From contig NZ_KK853997.1 of the NCBI RefSeq assembly GCF_000696185.1, positions 7,732,325 through 7,796,324 on the forward strand: 64,000 nt of DNA, in the 5' to 3' direction. Under the pieces are notes generated by a model. It was not told the origin of the DNA, searched no databases, and saw only the letters and a list, made by a program, of their open reading frames with translations. Both the position numbers and the translations under genes were made by a program. The DNA is from Kitasatospora cheerisanensis KCTC 2395. Lineage in GTDB: Bacteria > Actinomycetota > Actinomycetes > Streptomycetales > Streptomycetaceae. This document shows positions 10,197 to 19,235 of this stretch, piece by piece (position 1 is the stretch's first letter; each line of letters starts with the position of its first letter).

Positions 10197-11336
10197 TCAC
10201 TCGCGCGGCGGCAGGAGTTCGGCGATCAGCGCGGCGACCTGGGCGGTCTCCAGCAGGAAGCCGTCGTGGCCGTGCGGGGAGGCGATGGTGCGCAGGGCGT
10301 CGGCGTGCGGGAGGTGGGCGGCGAGTTCGGCCTGCTGGGCGGGCGGGTAGAGGCGGTCGGAGTCCACGGCGGCGACCAGCGCCGGGGCGGTGACGCGGCG
10401 CAGCGCGGCGGCGGTGCCGCCCCGGCCGCGGCCGAGGTCGTGGGCGTTCATCGCCTCGTTGAGGACGACGTAGCTGCCCGCGTCGAAGCGGTGCGCGAGC
10501 TTCGCGGCATGGTGGTCGAGGTACGACTCGACGGCGAACCGGCCGCCGTGCCACGGGTGTTCGCCCGGTTGGGGCGCGCGGCCGAAGCGGCCGGCGAGTT
10601 CGGGCTCGCTGCGGTAGGTGATCTGGGCCAGGCGGCGGGCCAGGCCGAGGCCGTGGTGCGGCCCGGCGCCGGGCGGCAGGTGGTGGTAGTCGCCGCCGTG
10701 CCAGCCCGGGTCGGTGCGGATCGCCTGCAACTGCGCGGAGGCGTGCGCGATCTGCTCGGCCGAGGCCGCGGCCGCGGTGGCCAGCACCAGCAGCGCGCCG
10801 ACCCGGTGAGGGTGCGTCACCGCCCATTCCAGGGCCCGCATTCCGCCCATCGACCCGCCGACCACCAGCGCCCACCGCTGCACGCCGAGCGCGTCCGCGA
10901 GCCGCGCCTCGGCGGCGACCTGGTCGCGCTGGGTGAGGAACGGGAAGCGCCCGCCCCAGGGCCGGCCGTCCGGCGCGGGCGCGGACGGACCGGTCGAGCC
11001 CTGGCAGCCGCCGAGCACGTTGGGCGCCACCACGAACCACCGGTCGGTGTCCAACGCCCGCCCCGGGCCAACCAGTTCGTCCCACCAGCCGGCCGTGGGG
11101 TGGCCGGCCCCGGCGGGCCCGGCGAGGTGGCTGTCGCCGGTCAGCGCGTGCAGCACCAGCACCGCGTTGGAGCGGTCCGCGGCGAGCGTCCCCCAGGTCT
11201 CGTAGGCGAGCCGCCCGCCCGGGAGGGCGCCGCCCGCCTCCAGGGCGAGCGGCCCGGGCAGCGCGAACCAGCGCCGCCCGCCGGCCGGGTCGCCGTCCCG
11301 CCACGCCCCGGTGGCGGGCGGGACGGCGAGGCCCAC
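10197..11336 (-). CDS. metX: Homoserine O-acetyltransferase
   Basis: The 379-residue alpha/beta-hydrolase of the MetX family shows LVLHALTGDSH (oxyanion region), VVGGSMGGMRALEWA (nucleophile Ser in GxSxGG), MNAHDLGRG, VDSDRLYPP (Asp) and SPHGHDGFL (His). MetX acetylates homoserine with acetyl-CoA for direct sulfhydrylation in methionine synthesis. It is the second gene after metY with an 8-base gap, so the two form an operon. The GTG at 11336 is the first usable start after the metY stop and has only a weak ribosome binding site, so coupling to metY translation is likely. Confidence 0.93.
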   Translation of the reverse strand: MGLAVPPATGAWRDGDPAGGRRWFALPGPLALEAGGALPGGRLAYETWGTLAADRSNAVLVLHALTGDSHLAGPAGAGHPTAGWWDELVGPGRALDTDRWFVVAPNVLGGCQGSTGPSAPAPDGRPWGGRFPFLTQRDQVAAEARLADALGVQRWALVVGGSMGGMRALEWAVTHPHRVGALLVLATAAAASAEQIAHASAQLQAIRTDPGWHGGDYHHLPPGAGPHHGLGLARRLAQITYRSEPELAGRFGRAPQPGEHPWHGGRFAVESYLDHHAAKLAHRFDAGSYVVLNEAMNAHDLGRGRGGTAAALRRVTAPALVAAVDSDRLYPPAQQAELAAHLPHADALRTIASPHGHDGFLLETAQVAALIAELLPPRE

Positions 11337-11344
11337 CGTGCCGT

Positions 11345-12655
11345 TCAGGACGCGCCCTTCGCCGAACGGAAGCCCGCCTCCAGGTCCGCCTTCAGGTCGG
11401 TGACGCTCTCCAGCCCGACCGACAGGCGCACCAAGCCCGGCGCGGTGCCGGTGGCCGCCAACTGCTCGGCGTCCAGCTGGCTGTGCGTGGTGGACGCCGG
11501 GTGGATCACCAGGCTGCGCACGTCGCCGATGTTGGCGAGGTGGCTGAACAGCTCCAGCCCGTCGACGAACCGCCGGCCGGCCTCGACGCCGTCGCGCAGC
11601 TCGAAGGAAAGCACCGCGCCCGCGCCGCGCGGCAGGTAGTGCTGCGCCGCCTCGTGCCAGCGGCTGGACGGCAGGCCCGGGTAGTGGACGGCCGCGACCT
11701 CGTCGCGGGCGGCCAGCCAGCGGGCCAGCTCCAGGGCGTTGGCGGTGTGCCGCTCCAGCCGCAGCGACAGCGTCTCGATGCCCTGCAGCAGCAGGAACGC
11801 CGAGTGCGGGGACAGTGCCGGGCCGAGGTCGCGCAGCAACTGGACGCGGAGCTTGGCGGCGAACGCGCCCGGGCCGAGGGCCTCCCAGAACCGCAGGCCG
11901 TGGTAGCTCGGGTCGGGCTCGGTGAAGCCGGGGAAGCGCGCGGGGTGGGCGCCGAAGTCGAAGGTGCCGCCGTCCACGACCACGCCGCCGATGGTGGTGC
12001 CGTGCCCGCCGAGGAACTTGGTCGCCGAGTGCACCACCACGTCCGCGCCGTGCTCGATCGGCCGCAGCAGGAACGGCGTCGGCACCGTGTTGTCGACGAT
12101 CAGCGGCACCCCGGCCTCGTGCGCGACGTCGGCGACGGCGCGCACGTCCAGCACGTTGCCGCGCGGGTTGCCGAGCGACTCCGCGAACAGCGCCTTGGTG
12201 TTCGGACGGATCGCCGCCCGCCAGGCCTCCAGGTCGTCCGGGTCGTCGACGAAGCTCACCTCGATGCCGAACCGGGGCAGGGTGTGCCGCAGCAGGTTGT
12301 AGGTGCCGCCGTACAGCGAGGACGAGGAGACCAGGTGGTCGCCGGCGGCGGCGACGGTGAGCAGCGCCAGCGTCTCGGCGGCCTGCCCGGAGGCCAGCGC
12401 GACCGCCGCCACGCCGCCCTCCAGGGAGGCCAGGCGCTGCTCCAGCACGTCGGTGGTCGGGTTGTGGATCCGGGTGTAGATGTTGCCCGGCTCGGCGAGC
12501 GCGAACAGGTCGGCGGCGTGCGCGGTGTCCCGGAACGCGAAGGAGGTGGTCTGGTAGATCGGCACCGCCCGGGCCCCGGTCGCCGGATCGGGCTGCGCGC
12601 CCGCGTGGATCTGCCGGGTCTCGAACGACCAGCCGGGGGTGCTCTGCTCGGACAT
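11345..12655 (-). CDS. metY: O-acetylhomoserine sulfhydrylase
   Basis: The 436-residue PLP enzyme of the Cys/Met metabolism family begins with FETRQIHAGAQPDPATGARA. It continues with PIYQTTSFAFRD and YTRIHNPTTDVLEQRLASLE. The PLP-lysine segment is DVVVHSATKFLGGHGT and the late motif is LVIHPASTTHSQL. It replaces the acetyl group of O-acetylhomoserine with sulfide to give homocysteine. The ATG at 12655 has AGGAG just upstream. It forms an operon with metX. The gene assimilates sulfide while the operon at 5.7 kb oxidises it, an interesting pairing within 7 kb. I found no SAM riboswitch core in its leader. Confidence 0.94.
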   Translation of the reverse strand: MSEQSTPGWSFETRQIHAGAQPDPATGARAVPIYQTTSFAFRDTAHAADLFALAEPGNIYTRIHNPTTDVLEQRLASLEGGVAAVALASGQAAETLALLTVAAAGDHLVSSSSLYGGTYNLLRHTLPRFGIEVSFVDDPDDLEAWRAAIRPNTKALFAESLGNPRGNVLDVRAVADVAHEAGVPLIVDNTVPTPFLLRPIEHGADVVVHSATKFLGGHGTTIGGVVVDGGTFDFGAHPARFPGFTEPDPSYHGLRFWEALGPGAFAAKLRVQLLRDLGPALSPHSAFLLLQGIETLSLRLERHTANALELARWLAARDEVAAVHYPGLPSSRWHEAAQHYLPRGAGAVLSFELRDGVEAGRRFVDGLELFSHLANIGDVRSLVIHPASTTHSQLDAEQLAATGTAPGLVRLSVGLESVTDLKADLEAGFRSAKGAS

Positions 12656-12866
12656 GCTGCTCCTGTACGCGTGCGGGGACGGACGGCCGCACGGGGCCGT
12701 CACGGGGCGAGGGTCGACGGCCGTCGGAGCTGGACGGACGGTGGACGGAGGGCCACCGGGACGGCCGTGGCGTCAGGTAAGCACAGCGCTGGAGCGGCCC
12801 GCCAGCGGATCGCCGGAGCGGACACGGGACGACACGCGGCGACACACTGCCGAGACCTGACGGGAC

Positions 12867-12876
12867 ATCAGCTGAT
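12867..12876. promoter_or_regulatory. Palindrome upstream of metY
   Basis: ATCAGCTGAT is a perfect 10-bp palindrome about 210 bases upstream of the metY start and 17 bases after the LysR gene. It is flanked by GAC and GTC. The rest of the 238-base gap 12656-12893 shows nothing I recognise. Confidence 0.3.
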
Positions 12877-12893
12877 TGTCGTACGTGAGGAGT

Positions 12894-13778
12894 TCATGAG
12901 GTCGGCTCGGCCGGAACGCCCAGCAGTCCGAGGAACGCGGCGGTGGCCGGCGTGTGCCCCGCGCGGCTCCACACCACCGTCTCGACCCGGGTCGGCGCGT
13001 CCGCGACCTCCACCGCGGCCACCCCCGTCAACTGCGGCACGTACGCGGCCGGGAGCATCGCCACCGCTAGGCCCGGGCCGACCAGGCGGGGGATGTAGGC
13101 GGCGTCGGTGACCTCGAACGCCACGTCGCGGACCAGACCGGCCGCGCTGAACGCCAGATCGGTCTGGGCCCGCCCGGCGGTGCCGGCCGGCAGGTCGACG
13201 AACTGCTCGGCGGCCAGCTCCCGCAGTCCCACCCGGGCCCGGGCGGCCAGCGGATGGTCCGGCGCGACCACCGCCACCAGCCGGCCGCGGGCCAGCTCAC
13301 GGGCCGTCACCCCCGGCAGGCGCAGCGCCGGCGGCAGCCCGAGGAACGCCACGTCCAGAGCGCCCTGGCGGACCTGCTCGGCCAGGTCGTCGCTGGCGCC
13401 GACCCGCAGCGAGACCCGCACCTGCGGATGGCGCTCGCGGAAGGCGTGCAGGCCGGCCGGGATGTCCACGGCGGTGACGGTGGGGATCAGGCCGACCGCC
13501 AGCCGCCCGCGCACCTCGCCGACCGCCGCCGCGACCTCGGCCGCCGCCCGCTCCGCCGCCTCCAGGCACTGCCGGGCGGCCGGCAGGAAGGCCTCGCCGG
13601 CGGCGGTCAGCCGCACCCGGCGGCTGGTCCGCTCGAACAGCCGGGCGCCCAACTCCTGCTCCAGCCGCGAGATCTGATGGCTCAGCGCGGACTGCACCAC
13701 CAGGCAGCGCTCCGCGGCACGGGTGAAGTTGAGGGTCTCGGCGACCGCGAGGACGTACCGCACCTGCTGGAGCTCCAT
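12894..13778 (-). CDS. LysR family transcriptional regulator
   Basis: The 294-residue protein has the classic LysR N-terminus MELQQVRYVLAVAETLNF, then FTRAAERCLVVQSALSHQ and ISRLEQELGARLFERTSRRV (winged HTH, residues 1-60). A periplasmic-binding-like effector domain of normal length follows. The ATG at 13778 starts exactly at the family N-terminus; upstream ATGs at 13787 and 13829 are possible but would add unmatched residues. It is divergent from the EamA transporter gene at 13871, with 92 bases between, the standard layout for a LysR activator of an exporter. Confidence 0.9.
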   Translation of the reverse strand: MELQQVRYVLAVAETLNFTRAAERCLVVQSALSHQISRLEQELGARLFERTSRRVRLTAAGEAFLPAARQCLEAAERAAAEVAAAVGEVRGRLAVGLIPTVTAVDIPAGLHAFRERHPQVRVSLRVGASDDLAEQVRQGALDVAFLGLPPALRLPGVTARELARGRLVAVVAPDHPLAARARVGLRELAAEQFVDLPAGTAGRAQTDLAFSAAGLVRDVAFEVTDAAYIPRLVGPGLAVAMLPAAYVPQLTGVAAVEVADAPTRVETVVWSRAGHTPATAAFLGLLGVPAEPTS

Positions 13779-13870
13779 GCGGGCCATCCTGCATCCATCG
13801 CGGAACGAGATCAATGCGCTGACAGACATGTGTTGGACTCATCGATCGGCGGACCGCCAGACTCGTCGGC

Positions 13871-14791
13871 ATGCCAGCCACCGACCGCACCACCCTTGCC
13901 GCGCCGGGCAGTTCGGGCCTCGGCACACTGCCGCGCACCGCGCTCACCGCGCTCGCCCCCGCCGTCTGGGGCACCACCTACGTGGTCACCACCGAACTGC
14001 TGCCGCCCGGCCACCCGATGTTCGCCGGCCTGCTGCGCGCGCTGCCCGCCGGCCTGATCGCGCTCGCCGCCACCCGGACGCTGCCGCGCGGCAGTTGGTG
14101 GGGGAAGGCGGCCGTCCTCGGCGTGCTGAACATCGGACTGTTCCTGCCGCTGCTGTTCACCGCCGCCGAACGCCTGCCCGGCGGGGTCGCCGGAACGCTC
14201 GCGGCCGCCCAGCCGATGGTCGTCGCCGTGCTGGCCGTCCTCGTGCTGCGCCAACGCCTGTCCGGGCGGCGGCTGCTGTGGGGCCTGGCCGGCGTGCTCG
14301 GCGTCGGACTGGTGGTGATCGGCCCGAGCGCGGCGCTGGACGCCGTCGGCGTCGCGGCCGGAATCGGCAGCGCGGCCACCATGGCGCTCGGCGTCACCCT
14401 CACCAAGCGCTGGGGCCGCCCCGAGGGCGCCTCGCCGCTCGCCCTCACCGGCTGGCAACTCACCGCCGGCGGCCTGTTCCTGCTCCCGCTCACCTTCCTG
14501 TTCGAGGGCGCCCCGCCGGCCGTCGACGGACGGGCCGCGCTCGGCTACCTCTGGCTCGGCCTGGTCGGCGGACTGCTCACCTACGCGCTGTGGTTCCAGG
14601 GCATAGCCACGCTCCCGGTCACCAACGTCGCGGTGCTCGCGCTGCTCTCCCCGCTGGTGGCCGCCGTGCTCGGCGCGGTGCTGCTCGACCAGACGCTCGG
14701 CCCGGTCCAGCTGGTGGGCTTCGCCCTCGCGCTCGCCTCGATCGTCGCCGGACAGCTCCCCGACCGCCGCCCCGCCCCCGCCCGGAGCTGA
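13871..14791 (+). CDS. EamA/DMT family transporter
   Basis: The 306-residue protein has ten predicted membrane helices in two EamA repeats: residues about 25-150 starting APAVWGTTYVVTTELLP, and about 165-295 with ALGYLWLGLVGGLLTYALWF and VAVLALLSPLVAAVLGAVLL. DMT exporters of this type move amino acids or other small metabolites out of the cell. The substrate cannot be told. It is divergent from the LysR gene, its likely regulator. The ATG at 13871 is the first good start. Confidence 0.88.
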   Translation: MPATDRTTLAAPGSSGLGTLPRTALTALAPAVWGTTYVVTTELLPPGHPMFAGLLRALPAGLIALAATRTLPRGSWWGKAAVLGVLNIGLFLPLLFTAAERLPGGVAGTLAAAQPMVVAVLAVLVLRQRLSGRRLLWGLAGVLGVGLVVIGPSAALDAVGVAAGIGSAATMALGVTLTKRWGRPEGASPLALTGWQLTAGGLFLLPLTFLFEGAPPAVDGRAALGYLWLGLVGGLLTYALWFQGIATLPVTNVAVLALLSPLVAAVLGAVLLDQTLGPVQLVGFALALASIVAGQLPDRRPAPARS

Positions 14792-14827
14792 TCGGCGATC
14801 AGATGCCGCGCCGCCCGTCCGGAACCG

Positions 14828-15865
14828 TCAGACCCGGCGGATGGTGTTGATCGAGATGGCGTCGACCTTCATGACCTTCACCACGTCGTTGGCCTTCGGG
14901 GCGTGCACCACCATGCCGTTGCCGATGTACATGGCGACGTGGCTCCGGTCGGACTTGTAGATCACCAGGTCGCCGGGCTGCGCGTTGTGCCAGTCCGTGC
15001 CGACGCTGGTGCCCACCGAGGCCTGCCCCTGCGAGGTGCGCGGCAGCGAGATGCCGGCCTTCGCGTACGCCCACACCATCAGGCCCGAGCAGTCGAAGGT
15101 GTTCGGACCGGTCGCGCCCCAGATGTAGTCCGCGCCCTGCTTGCTCATCGCGGCGTCCACCGCGACCTTGGCCGCGCCGCTGGCCTGCGGCAGGGTGGCC
15201 GGGTCGACCCGGGACGAGCTGCGCGAGGCGGACCCGTCGGTGCCGCGCAGGATCGCGGCCCGGTCGGCGGCGGACAGCGTGGAGAGCAGCTTCTGCGCCT
15301 CCTGCAGCTTGGACTGCACGGTCGCCTTGGCCTCGTTGAGGGCCTGGGTCTGGCCGTCCAGCTCGGCGAGGACGGCCGCCGCCTCCTGCTTCTGCTGGTT
15401 CAGCCGCCGCTGCTGGTCCTGCAACGCCTTCAGCGTGGCGGTCTGGGTGCTGGCGGCCTGGTCGAACGAGGACGCCTGGTCCAGGTACTTGTCCGGGTCG
15501 GAGGAGAGCATCAGCCGCACCGACGGGTCCATCCCGCCCTGCCGGTACTGGTCGCCGGCCACCGCCGCCAGACCGGAGGAGAGCTCGGTCAGCTGCTCCT
15601 GGCTGCGCGCCAACTGGTCCTGCAACTGGTCGGCCTGCTTGCGCAGCTGGTCCGCCCGCTCCTTGGCGCCGTTGTACTTCTCGGCCGCCTGCTCCTGCTC
15701 CTCGGCGAGCTTGTCGACCTGCGCCTTCACCTCGTTCTTGTTCGGCTGCGCGGGCGCGGCGTGCGCGGCGACCTGCGCGGAGAGCGCGAGCGTGGTGGCG
15801 GCGGCACCGGTCAGGACATAGGTCCGGGTGCGACTCGGTTGTTTCGGACGGCGATGGGAAGCCAT
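14828..15865 (-). CDS. Secreted NlpC/P60 peptidoglycan endopeptidase
   Basis: The 345-residue protein has a signal peptide (TYVLTGAAATTLALSAQVAA, cleavage near AHA-AP). A long coiled coil follows (about 40-200, rich in Gln, Glu and Lys), then a C-terminal NlpC/P60 C40 domain. The catalytic Cys is in TFDCSGLMVWAY, the His in DRSHVAMYIG and a second polar residue in GMVVHAP. Such RipA-like enzymes cut peptide stems of the cell wall outside the membrane during growth or spore germination. The coiled coil probably holds the enzyme inactive or tethers it. AAGGAG lies upstream of the ATG. No c-di-AMP (ydaO-type) riboswitch core was found in the 198-base upstream region. Confidence 0.93.
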   Translation of the reverse strand: MASHRRPKQPSRTRTYVLTGAAATTLALSAQVAAHAAPAQPNKNEVKAQVDKLAEEQEQAAEKYNGAKERADQLRKQADQLQDQLARSQEQLTELSSGLAAVAGDQYRQGGMDPSVRLMLSSDPDKYLDQASSFDQAASTQTATLKALQDQQRRLNQQKQEAAAVLAELDGQTQALNEAKATVQSKLQEAQKLLSTLSAADRAAILRGTDGSASRSSSRVDPATLPQASGAAKVAVDAAMSKQGADYIWGATGPNTFDCSGLMVWAYAKAGISLPRTSQGQASVGTSVGTDWHNAQPGDLVIYKSDRSHVAMYIGNGMVVHAPKANDVVKVMKVDAISINTIRRV

Positions 15866-16007
15866 GCGGGGCTCCTTCTTTCTGCTCCGGTCGGATCGTG
15901 GCTGTTCAGGTGATCATCCGACAATGAGTTCGATGCCAGACCGTAATCAGCCACGGGCCTCCACGTCCACTTCCGCAGGTCCGCGAACCGGCCCGCCCGC
16001 CAACCCC

Positions 16008-16027
16008 ACTGACTACCAATCAGTAGT
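16008..16027. promoter_or_regulatory. Candidate operator upstream of DUF4253 gene
   Basis: The 20-base segment contains two interlocked inverted repeats: ACTGA...TCAGT, and ACTAC...GTAGT with a 6-base centre. It lies just upstream of a TAGCGT -10 element (16052-16057) that sits seven bases before the ATG at 16064, so it would cover the -35 region of a leaderless promoter. Confidence 0.45.
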
Positions 16028-16063
16028 GACGGGCCTGTCGGAGGACATCGCTAGCGTGTTCGC

Positions 16064-16924
16064 ATGAACGACGCCCACCACGATCTGCGCCGCCTGCGGC
16101 CCGACGCAGACCTGGCCGCGCTGGCAGCCCTGCTCCCCGCCGGACGGCTGGTCACCCCCGACGACAACGACCCCGATGCCCCGCCCGTGCTCTGGATGAG
16201 CGACGGACCCGCACCCCTCGGACTCTGGGAGAAACTCCACCGCGAACACCCCGCCAGCGGCCTGTGGCCCCTGCTGCTCGCCCCGCTCTCCACCACCGAC
16301 GCCGACTTCCGGCCCTGGGGCACCGGCGAACTCTCGCCCCGGGCCGGCTCCGCACCCGACCTGTACGACCCCGCCGCGCTGCTGCGCACCGGCTGGGAGT
16401 ACTCCACCACGCTCGTCGACGCCGACGAGGACGGCGAACCCCTCGACCCCGAGGAGGCGGCGGAACTCGCCGGCAGCATCGCCCCGTTCACCGAGGGCTG
16501 GCCCGGCTCGGCACCCGCCGCCGTACAACTCGGCGACCCCGACGCGGCGGCCCGCTCGCTGGCCCGCAACCTGCTCGCCAACAACGCGCACCTGCGGATC
16601 GGCCTGGTCCCCGCCGCCACCGGCGCCGAAGCGCTCACCGCCTGCGGCTGGACCGGGCCGGTCAACCACGAGGACGACGTCGCCAAGGTCTCCGCCGTGC
16701 TGCTCGACTGGGAGCGCCGCTACGGCACCCGGCTGGTCCAGGTCGGCTTCGCCGACCTCGAGTTGAGCGTCTCCGCCCCGCCCGAGGACGAGGACACCGC
16801 CCTCCGGATCGCCGCCGAACACCTCGCCTTCTGCCCCGACAACATCTTCCAAGGCGCCGGCTCCCTCACCGAATACGCCCCCGGCCTGGTCGACGCCGAC
16901 CAGTGGACCTTCTGGTGGGACTGA
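16064..16924 (+). CDS. DUF4253 domain protein
   Basis: The 286-residue protein ends in the DUF4253 signature, seen as LLDWERRYGTRLVQVGFADL, LSVSAPPEDEDTALRIAAEH, LAFCPDNIFQG and a final QWTFWWD. The family is common in Streptomyces and has no known biochemical function. The N-terminal part is acidic and Pro/Ala-rich. The ATG at 16064 has no close ribosome binding site, but a TAGCGT -10 is placed for a leaderless transcript. It stands alone, divergent from the wall hydrolase. Confidence 0.85.
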   Translation: MNDAHHDLRRLRPDADLAALAALLPAGRLVTPDDNDPDAPPVLWMSDGPAPLGLWEKLHREHPASGLWPLLLAPLSTTDADFRPWGTGELSPRAGSAPDLYDPAALLRTGWEYSTTLVDADEDGEPLDPEEAAELAGSIAPFTEGWPGSAPAAVQLGDPDAAARSLARNLLANNAHLRIGLVPAATGAEALTACGWTGPVNHEDDVAKVSAVLLDWERRYGTRLVQVGFADLELSVSAPPEDEDTALRIAAEHLAFCPDNIFQGAGSLTEYAPGLVDADQWTFWWD

Positions 16925-17158
16925 CCGGGCCGCCCAACGACCGGCTGCTCCGGAACGTGATCTGACGGAGCGTCGGTTCCGACCGGCCCCGAATCACCCG
17001 TGCGGGCGGAGAGTTGCCCGGGAACTCACCCCGCCGGGTGGTTTGGGCACCGGACCAGCAGGTTCACCCGCGAACCGCCCCTAGGCTTCGGACCATCCGG
17101 AACCGGCCGAAGCCGGACGGCCCGGCGGACGGGCCGCCGGGGCGGAAGGGGGGACCAC

Positions 17159-18559
17159 ATGACCGACACCGCACGCAGCGAAGCGGATTCGATGCTGCGC
17201 CGCACCCTCGGCGAACGCCGCATCGCCCTGGTCGCCTGGCGGCTGCTCGTCCTGCAGAACGCCCACCCCGCCGTCGGTGCCGGAGTCGGCCAACTGTCCA
17301 CCTACCGCAGCCACCCCTGGCGGCGGGTCGAACACACCATGGACAGCGGCCGCCGCCTGTTCTTCTCCGACCAGGAGGCCCTGCACCGGGAGATCGAGCG
17401 CCTCGAACGGAGCCACCGCCGGATCGCCGGGGTCGACGACCGGGGCCGCCCCTACACCGCCCTCGACCCGGCGGTCCGGGTGTGGGTGCTGGTCACCCTC
17501 TACGAGGCCATGACGGCCCTCCGGGCGCTCTCCGGCCGCCCGCTGAGACCCGCCGAACTCGACCGGCTCTACCGGGAGTTCCGGGAGGTCTGCGCGGCCT
17601 TCCGGCTCCCCGACGAGCTGTACCCGCCCACCGCCGCCGACGTCCCCGGCTACCTCCGCGCCACCATCCGCGACACCCTCGAACTCACCGACGCCGCACG
17701 GGACATGCTGTACACGGTGCTCACCCGCGCCCCCGCCCCGCGCCGCCTCGGCCGGCTCAGCCCCGGCTGGCCGCTGCTGCGCCGACTCGTCGCCCGCTTC
17801 CTCACCGCGCTCACCCTGGCCGACCTGCCGGCCGAGTTCCGCGCCAAGTGCGGCCTGCCACGCAGCCGCAGCGCCGCCGTGCTGTCCTGGACGGTCCACC
17901 GGGCCGCCCGGCTGACCGCCGAGCGGCTGCCCGACCGGCTCCGCTACCGCACGCTGCCCACCGGGGAACGGGCCCGGCCCGCCACCGCCCGGCCACCCAG
18001 GCCGCCGCGCGCGCCACGCCGGGACGACCGGCCGGCCAGGCTCACCGCCTTCTACCACCAGGTACTCGACCAGACCGGTGACGGGCGCCTCACCGCCGCC
18101 GACTTCCAGGCCATGGCGCACAACGTCTGCTGGCCCCTGGAGCTCGGCCAGGACGCCGAGACCGCCGTCTACGCGGCCTTCGACACCTGGTGGCGGCAAC
18201 TGCTCGCAGGCACGGACGCCAACGGCGACGGCGAGGTCTCCGCCGAGGAGTTCGTCTCCGCGACGCTGGCCGGCCTCGACCACGACCCCGACTACCTGAG
18301 CCGCGGCCTGCACGTCGCCGTCCGCGCCATGTTCCGCGCCGCCGACCTCGACCACAGCGGCCTGCTGTGCGCCGACGAGTACCGCACCCTGTTCGGCGGC
18401 TCCCGCGTCCACCCCGCCGAACTCACGCACGGCTTCCAGCAACTGGACACCGACGGGGACGGCCGGATCACCGAGGAGGAATTCGTCCGCGGCTTCACCG
18501 AGTTCTTCACCGCCCGCACCAACAGCACGGCCGGCACCCAACTCCTCGGCCGACCATGA
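17159..18559 (+). CDS. MpaB-like oxygenase (DUF2236) fused to four EF hands
   Basis: The 466-residue protein has two parts. Residues 1 to about 290 resemble the oxygenase MpaB/DUF2236 family: LQNAHPAVGAGVGQLSTYRS near the start, LDPAVRVWVLVTLYEAMTAL and LYREFREVCAAFRLP in the middle, and the C-terminal helical part from about 225. After a Pro/Arg linker, residues about 300-455 form a four-EF-hand module. The loops are DQTGDGRLTAAD (position 12 Asp), DANGDGEVSAEE, DLDHSGLLCADE and DTDGDGRITEEE, as in calerythrin-type calcium sensors. Three of four loops are canonical. GGAAGGGGGG precedes the ATG. Calcium-gated oxygenase activity is inference; each half is recognisable on its own. Confidence 0.8.
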   Translation: MTDTARSEADSMLRRTLGERRIALVAWRLLVLQNAHPAVGAGVGQLSTYRSHPWRRVEHTMDSGRRLFFSDQEALHREIERLERSHRRIAGVDDRGRPYTALDPAVRVWVLVTLYEAMTALRALSGRPLRPAELDRLYREFREVCAAFRLPDELYPPTAADVPGYLRATIRDTLELTDAARDMLYTVLTRAPAPRRLGRLSPGWPLLRRLVARFLTALTLADLPAEFRAKCGLPRSRSAAVLSWTVHRAARLTAERLPDRLRYRTLPTGERARPATARPPRPPRAPRRDDRPARLTAFYHQVLDQTGDGRLTAADFQAMAHNVCWPLELGQDAETAVYAAFDTWWRQLLAGTDANGDGEVSAEEFVSATLAGLDHDPDYLSRGLHVAVRAMFRAADLDHSGLLCADEYRTLFGGSRVHPAELTHGFQQLDTDGDGRITEEEFVRGFTEFFTARTNSTAGTQLLGRP

Positions 18560-18592
18560 CGCCGCCCGGGCAGCAGCGGCCCCGGGCGGCGT
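18559..18592 (+). terminator. Stem-loop terminator after the EF-hand gene
   Basis: There is a 12-bp stem ACGCCGCCCGGG / CCCGGGCGGCGT with a 10-base loop. It begins in the stop codon of the preceding gene, with no U tract. Confidence 0.6.
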
Positions 18593-18635
18593 GACAGGCT
18601 GGCGGCGAGAGGCCGACGGTGCGGAAGGAGCGACG

Positions 18636-19081
18636 GTGGAACTGCGCGCGGAGTTGCGGCCGCCCGTGGTGACGGCGGATCAGCGGGCGGAGATCGAGCG
18701 GGAGATCGAGCGGATCGCCGGGCTGCTGACGGCCGGGGACCCGGGGCCGAGGAGGCCGTGCGGGCCTTCAACCGGGCGACGGGGCACGACTACGGGCCGC
18801 TGGCCTTCACCGCGTACGAGGGCAGCCGGAGCCTGGCCGAGTTCGCGGTCGAAGCCGCCCGCCCGGCCCGGCCGCGGGTCGGCGAGGTGGGCCGGGACGA
18901 ACTGGTGGAGCTGATCCGCCGGGTGCTGGCGGCCGGGCCGGACGCGGACTGGTACCTGGAGGCGGTGCAGGCCGCCGTGACCCACCCCGCCGCGGCCGAT
19001 GTGCTGTTCTGGGGCCCGGACGGGGCGACGCCCGAGGAGATGGCGGCGGAACTGACGGCCTATCGGCCGATCGCGCTCTGA
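18636..19081 (+). CDS. Unknown small protein, frameshifted
   Basis: A GTG at 18636 with GGAG at good distance starts VELRAELRPPVVTADQRAEI and an Arg/Glu-rich helix up to LLTAGDPG. The frame then shifts in CCGGGGCC (18741-18748), and the same protein continues as EEAVRAFNRATGHDYGPLAF, LAEFAVEAARPARP and VLFWGPDGATPEEMAAELTA to the stop at 19081. One added base restores about 148 residues. I do not recognise the family. Composition suggests a soluble helical protein. It is bounded by terminators on both sides, so it is a single-gene unit. Confidence 0.6.
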
Positions 19082-19084
19082 ACG

Positions 19085-19119
19085 CCGCAGGGCCGCCCCG
19101 GGAAGGGACGGCCCTGCGG
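19085..19119 (+). terminator. Stem-loop terminator
   Basis: There is an 11-bp perfect stem CCGCAGGGCCG / CGGCCCTGCGG with a 13-base loop, directly after the stop at 19081. Confidence 0.6.
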
Positions 19120-19235
19120 GGCTCCGGTCGTACCGCGCCGCTTCGGACGCGCCGTCCGGACTGCGCCGGTCGGATCGCGGCGTTCAGCGCTCGGCCGTAC
19201 AGCACTCGGCCGTGCGGCACTCGGCGTGCGGGGCG

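Noticed and set aside
12656..12893. SAM riboswitch (SAM-II/SAM-IV type) in front of metY
   Set aside because: The conserved cores were not found on the transcribed strand; only a 10-bp palindrome is visible.
15866..16063. ydaO-type c-di-AMP riboswitch in front of the NlpC/P60 gene
   Set aside because: The leader is at most about 198 bases and lacks the conserved core segments, although such switches do precede wall-hydrolase genes in Streptomyces.
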